This document shows, in pieces, positions 59,761 to 64,000 of a DNA stretch of 64,000 nt. Each line of letters starts with the position of its first letter. Position 1 is the stretch's first letter. The DNA is from Ascaris suum (lineage: Eukaryota > Nematoda > Chromadorea > Rhabditida > Ascarididae), in assembly GCA_013433145.1 (NCBI GenBank), contig CM024168.1, forward strand, positions 18,243,868 to 18,307,867. Reading direction: 5' to 3'. The notes below the pieces were generated by a model that was given only the letters and a program-made list of their open reading frames with translations, did not search any database and had not been told where the DNA came from. The position numbers and the translations under genes were made by a program.

Positions 59761-62700
59761 CTGCATCTTTAATAATTCAGTTCGCCCCTTTTCGATGATG
59801 AATTGATTTGAATCATGCCCACAAAGTCATTCTACTACGTAAAGTGTGTCAAAAAAGTGAGGCAAGCTGCATTCGACGAGAATGCAAGCCGATCAAGGAA
59901 CGCGCCTAAGAAAAATAACGGAGGCATCGGATGTTTGAAAAAACGGTTGCATCGTTAATTAGCATTCGGATTCGCATGGCTGTTTTTTCGGTGAGTAGCT
60001 ACCCCAGTGACATTTGCATATTTGATTGGAATTCATTTGCTCGGCTGCTAACTGTGGCATGAATTCAAGTGAACAAAGTAACTGCATTCACTGGCACACA
60101 CATACGGAATCATTCAGAGGACCATTTGGCTACAGCTTCCGTCAGCCCGTCTCGTCGTTAGCGCATGCCCACTGCTGCATTCATGTTTTACTAAATTCGA
60201 TGCCTTTGCAATCGTTCTGCAAAAAGCTAACTTTCTTTTTAAGGAACATTTTGCAGATTTGCTATGCAAATGCGCGTGACGATGCCATCGTATCTGTGCA
60301 TATGAACGTATATGGGTCAGTCTGCCTTTCCAGTAGTTCTAACGCGGGAAGCGTTGAGCCACCGTGGCGGATTTGATGAGTACGATGTACGTTATAAAAT
60401 GGGCGACCCCTGCAGGCTTGCTTCAATATAATGCGTAAAGCTTGAGCGTTGTTGTTTGCATTTAAAGTGGTCAAAAAAATTTACAAGCGTTTATGAACGT
60501 TTACACGGTCAAATTTTCCGTTTAGCGGTAAGATCGTAGAAGAACTAGTCTTCTCTGGTAGGTGTTTATGAGAGGCCGATCACAAGATATCAAAGCGTTA
60601 TTGTGATGTATTTAATTCGTTTTGGTAACCTGCAATGCCAAAGCGCATGTCATTCTAGCCCATATTGCATGCCTCTTCATTCGTTTATGACTCGGCCGAT
60701 CTTGGATGCAACTTGCCCGGTTGCCGAATGAGCGTAAATTTTTGTGTGTACAAAAATATCTGCATTTTTTTTTTTTTTGAGAGCAGATCGGGCGGATCGA
60801 TAGTTTTGTTGAAGATCATCACTAATTTTTGCTCACAAAATTTCGCAACTTGATGGAAAGAGTTGCTGAAGTGCATGAATAATCGGCCCTCCCATCCTAT
60901 CGCTAATGCAGCGAGGATTGGCTAGCGTATGCTGTACAGATCGCAGTTGTTGATGACGAGAGTGGGTATCCGTTGGTCACGAGTGTGGCCGGCGATGGAA
61001 GAAAAGCTGGCCCGCTAATGGCGTTGATTGTACCCATAAACTTTCATCAGCACACGCACAGTGCGATATCGCCCGAACTTAGCAAATTTTCATAAAAACC
61101 TTTAAAACCGATTACAGGTGTCAGCAAATTCTGGAGGACTTATAATTGCGTCTATGTGGTGATTTTTGCCATCAATAGCGGAATAAGGCGGTGATGTCAG
61201 AACATGTGAAAACGAAGTCTCTCGTTGATAACATTTTGTGCCGAACGTGGTCATGCTTTCGATTTGGATTGGAAACCGGCTAATCCGGTTGTTGAGCGCC
61301 TTGCGCAATGTGAACCCGCTCGAAATCGAAAATGTGATATGACTGAGGGAGGATTCACTAGTTGCAAATCTTGTTTCCTTTCGTCCGCTTCTTTCGTGAG
61401 TTTTTGATGCACAAGGAAGAATCGTGCTGGGCTTCTTAATGACACCACTTTTCTGCCCTTTGCGTCCACTTTGCTTTCATATCTACGTGCTTTGTTTCGC
61501 CGCAGATTTCTCGGCATTTTCTCTCTTTGAGCTTAGACATCGACGTTATGTGACGTGTATGTCTTTGTTTAACATATTTTCACTCGATTGACATTCAAGG
61601 CCCGCTGTATAACTCATAATTGTTCCCTGTCTTAGTCGTCGAACGCCCTTGCATTTTGTCACTTCGATCCGTTGCACAAGCTGACACCTCCACAGAATGT
61701 TCTTTTTTATACCTGTCTGATTCGATCTTCTATCCGTGTAGCGGACACCTCCATCGGCAATAAAAAGACAGCTATCTGCATGATCACAAACGAAGGCTTT
61801 TCGCATCGTTGCATGTGGTATGTTGCGTTTCGTTAGTCTGCGTGTGCGGAAGATATAGTCAGCTTGATAATTCATTAATAAATCTCTCTTTCGACTTTAG
61901 CTAGTGCTGTAAATAGTAGCGGCAACAAGTGCTTTGTGAATGCTCTTAGTACCAAATAATATCTGCCGTACTCAACTGTTACGAGTTTCTTGCAGTGGGT
62001 GATTTGCATCCGCCGCAAGTTTAAGTTATCACTTCAGCGTCTCTGAAATGATCATTACTTTGAATAAATAATTCGTGTTACGAGTCATCTGGCTTCTTGT
62101 AAACGCGAATTAGTTTTATGCAGTCTCAAGGCCAGATCACCCACATTGTATTTTTCATATTGCGTAATTGGCTTCTATTTTTCTTGGCATTCAACGTGAG
62201 CTTATAACGGAAGAACAATTCTATTTTTCGTAGTTTCATCTTTCTGATTTCGCTGCATTCTCAGATACATCTGAATAGAGACTTTACACTAAAGGCATGG
62301 CGCCTCACAAAGCGTATCACTGGGACATATTCGAGCAGTTGTTGCAGGGATTCTTCACTGTCCAGAACGCAAGCCACCTCGTTGAGGGGCTTGCATTCTA
62401 CATATGACTGCTCTTTTTCACTGGCCTGCGTTTCCATCCACGAAAAACCACGTCTGAGATTGAGGTTTACGTTTAGGCAAAAAAAGTTGCTTTTTTGTTG
62501 CTTCGTTGCCCAGACGCCAATGAATTTAGAGGCGTTAACGTCCACCTTCATAAACAGCCTCACTTTTTTGCGTTGCCACTCAAGTACCAACAAGGTTTTT
62601 CTTTTTTGTTTTCCTTTTTGTTTCCCGCTCATAGCTTCCTTTTTCTATGTATTTGGCGCTGTTTGTTCTTCATGCTGCATACTCCACCTCTTTACTTGGC

Positions 62701-63530
62701 AATGAGCAATGAAACAAGGTTTCAATCCGCGTGTACTAAATCTGCGTACAGAAATACATTCAAGGTAGCTGTGCTGCACATGATGCTCGACACTTGGATT
62801 TGCGATGCGCGCTATGGCGAGACTGTGCCTTGTGCATCCATATATTTGTGTTTCTGTCTCTTTGGTTTCTGCTAGCGAACTGCGGTTAAAATGACGGGAT
62901 TTCGTAGTTATGATGTGCATCGAAGATGACCTTCTGCAGTAAATTCCAAGTTCATCCACCCGGTTTGGGAACGAATGATGAATACTCAACGGTGCCACAC
63001 ATACCTCTTGCATGGCTTCACACCGCTCGAGCCGCAGAAAATTAATTTTTCTGCAAAGCATGGTATGGGCGGTCGAATGTGCTAGTGCGTGAATGTATTA
63101 TTTGTTGATAACTCAGGAAGGCACTGAATGCACCATTCTGCGTGGTTGACGAACTGAGCTGAATGAAAAAGCACTCATTGTGCGAACCCATTTGTCACGT
63201 TTTTTCTCTTGCCTTCACATAATACATTCATATTGTGCCACGAATTTCACAATTTGCTGGTAACGTCTGTTTTAAGTCGAACGAATAAACGTCGGGTTTT
63301 TGTAAATCCTGTTTTCCAGCTTATATCTTCTTGCTCATCTGTCTTAGATTAGGTGACCGAATCTCCAATGCTGCATCTTTGCATATATTCTTGGTATCTT
63401 TCGTGTTTGTATCGTATAAACGTTGAAAATTGATCTTCGTACTAAATCTTGTATTGGAGGAACAGATGTACGGATGCGTTTGCCTTTGCAGAAATCGCAG
63501 ATCGTTTACCATATATTTCACAGTTTCAGA
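59761..63530. other. Stretch without an assigned gene; several protein-like fragments
   Basis: Upstream exons of the 59.2-59.8 kb minus-strand gene should lie here, but none could be chained. On the plus strand, a frame at 60,912-61,095 following AATGCAG reads about 60 codons (WLAYAVQIAVVDDESGYPLV and onward) with unusually even composition. A second plus-strand frame follows TTTTGCAG at about 60,257. Minus-strand frames of 109-138 codons at 61.5-63.1 kb have no domains and no consistent splice sites. A run of T near 60,768 is simple sequence. Confidence 0.35.
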
Positions 63531-63653
63531 ATGGCTTTAATACAGCGGACTGCGGCACTATGGGCCATGTTTTTGGTGGCTTTTGCACAAGAGCAGTTTC
63601 AACGCAACTGTGACGATGCTGCAACGGCAGCCGAGAGAGAAGTTTGCATCGCG
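63531..63653 (+). CDS. First exon of a secreted-protein gene, continues past window
   Basis: An ATG lies one base after CACAGTTTCAG, a strong 3' splice site that fits spliced-leader trans-splicing or a short 5' UTR exon. Residues 1-19 form a typical signal peptide: polar start, hydrophobic ALWAMFLVAFA, and likely cleavage near FAQ/EQ. The mature part begins EQFQRNCDDAATAAEREVCI with two cysteines 14 residues apart. The exon ends in phase 0 at GCG|GTAAGC. The next exon is not visible before 64,000; a TTTCAG at about 63,680 leads to a frame that stops within 18 codons. It is probably a small cysteine-containing secreted or cuticle-associated protein, but the family cannot be told from 41 residues. 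Confidence 0.5.
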
Positions 63654-64000
63654 GTAAGCTAAGAGTGCATCAAATTTCAGAAAAATAGCTCATTATCCTC
63701 GTTCGCTTTTCACTTTGCGGAAATATGTCACTGAGCTTCCCTCATCCACCGAAACACATTTTTCGAGTACGTCAGATAAGTAACAGAGGTGGAAGGTTGT
63801 GTATTAAAAAGATGATTTGCATATATTTGCATATACGCGAGGGCCAGTAAGTGGTAGTGGACCAAAGGTTTTATTGAGACTGCTGTCTTTAGTTACGCGA
63901 ACAATTTTTTTTTTTTTTTTGAAGTAATCATTTGTTAGTGTTAATCAGCGGCAGAGCATTTATCCGTTGCATGGTGAGCCGTTTCCTGATTCCTTTCACA
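63654..64000. other. Intron or downstream sequence to window edge
   Basis: A 15-base T run lies at about 63,907-63,920. No exon was recognised before the edge. It is presumed to be intron 1 of the secreted-protein gene. Confidence 0.4.

Noticed and set aside
62645..63061. 138-codon minus-strand frame
   Set aside because: No domain, no start context or splice sites, and biased composition; within chance for this much sequence.
1..64000. tRNA, rRNA, CRISPR, bacterial operons
   Set aside because: Scans for tRNA B-box-like GTTCRANNC with cloverleaf context, regular spaced direct repeats and tightly packed open frames found nothing supportable.

Overview
This is eukaryotic DNA, most likely from a clade V (strongyle or hookworm-like) nematode. 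The evidence is small exons of 70-270 nt in kilobase introns, TTTTCAG/TTTCCAG-type 3' splice sites, a decayed RTE-type LINE and a decayed mariner-like element, and a UNC-122/COF-2-type collagen-olfactomedin gene. The genus is inference. Most of the window is intron or intergenic sequence, and nearly all long open frames in it are noise. The genes were found by chaining short exons through splice sites and codon phase.

Layout. (1) Positions 1-23,725, minus strand: a colmedin (type II membrane protein with a short Gly-X-Y rod and an olfactomedin domain). Eight exons chain in one frame for about 350 residues. The second half of the olfactomedin domain lies beyond the left edge. A decayed LINE reverse transcriptase fragment sits at 1-330. 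(2) Positions 23,726-36,920: intergenic, with a dead mariner-like transposon (30,503-31,450) that appears to carry an internal inversion, a 324-bp hairpin (MITE-like) at 33,157-33,480, and weaker protein-like relics at 35.4 kb and 36.0 kb. (3) Positions 36,921-49,686, minus strand: a complete seven-exon THOC3 (TEX1) gene, the WD40 subunit of the THO/TREX mRNA-export complex, predicted 337 aa. (4) Positions 49,687-64,000: sparse sequence with three or four partial or unassigned genes: a minus-strand exon near 52.6 kb, a plus-strand gene end at 57.7-58.3 kb, a minus-strand two-exon C-terminus at 59.2-59.8 kb, and a plus-strand signal-peptide exon at 63.5 kb that runs off the right edge.

The two recognised genes share a strand, but nothing in the sequence links them functionally. 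They are 13 kb apart and too far for a nematode operon. One protein acts in nuclear mRNP assembly and the other at the cell surface or matrix. Repeats include two (TA)n arrays of about 80 bp, poly-C runs, a polypyrimidine block, a perfect 52-bp duplication, and a 32-bp tandem duplication that copies a THOC3 splice acceptor. I found no tRNA, rRNA, CRISPR array or bacterial-type operon.
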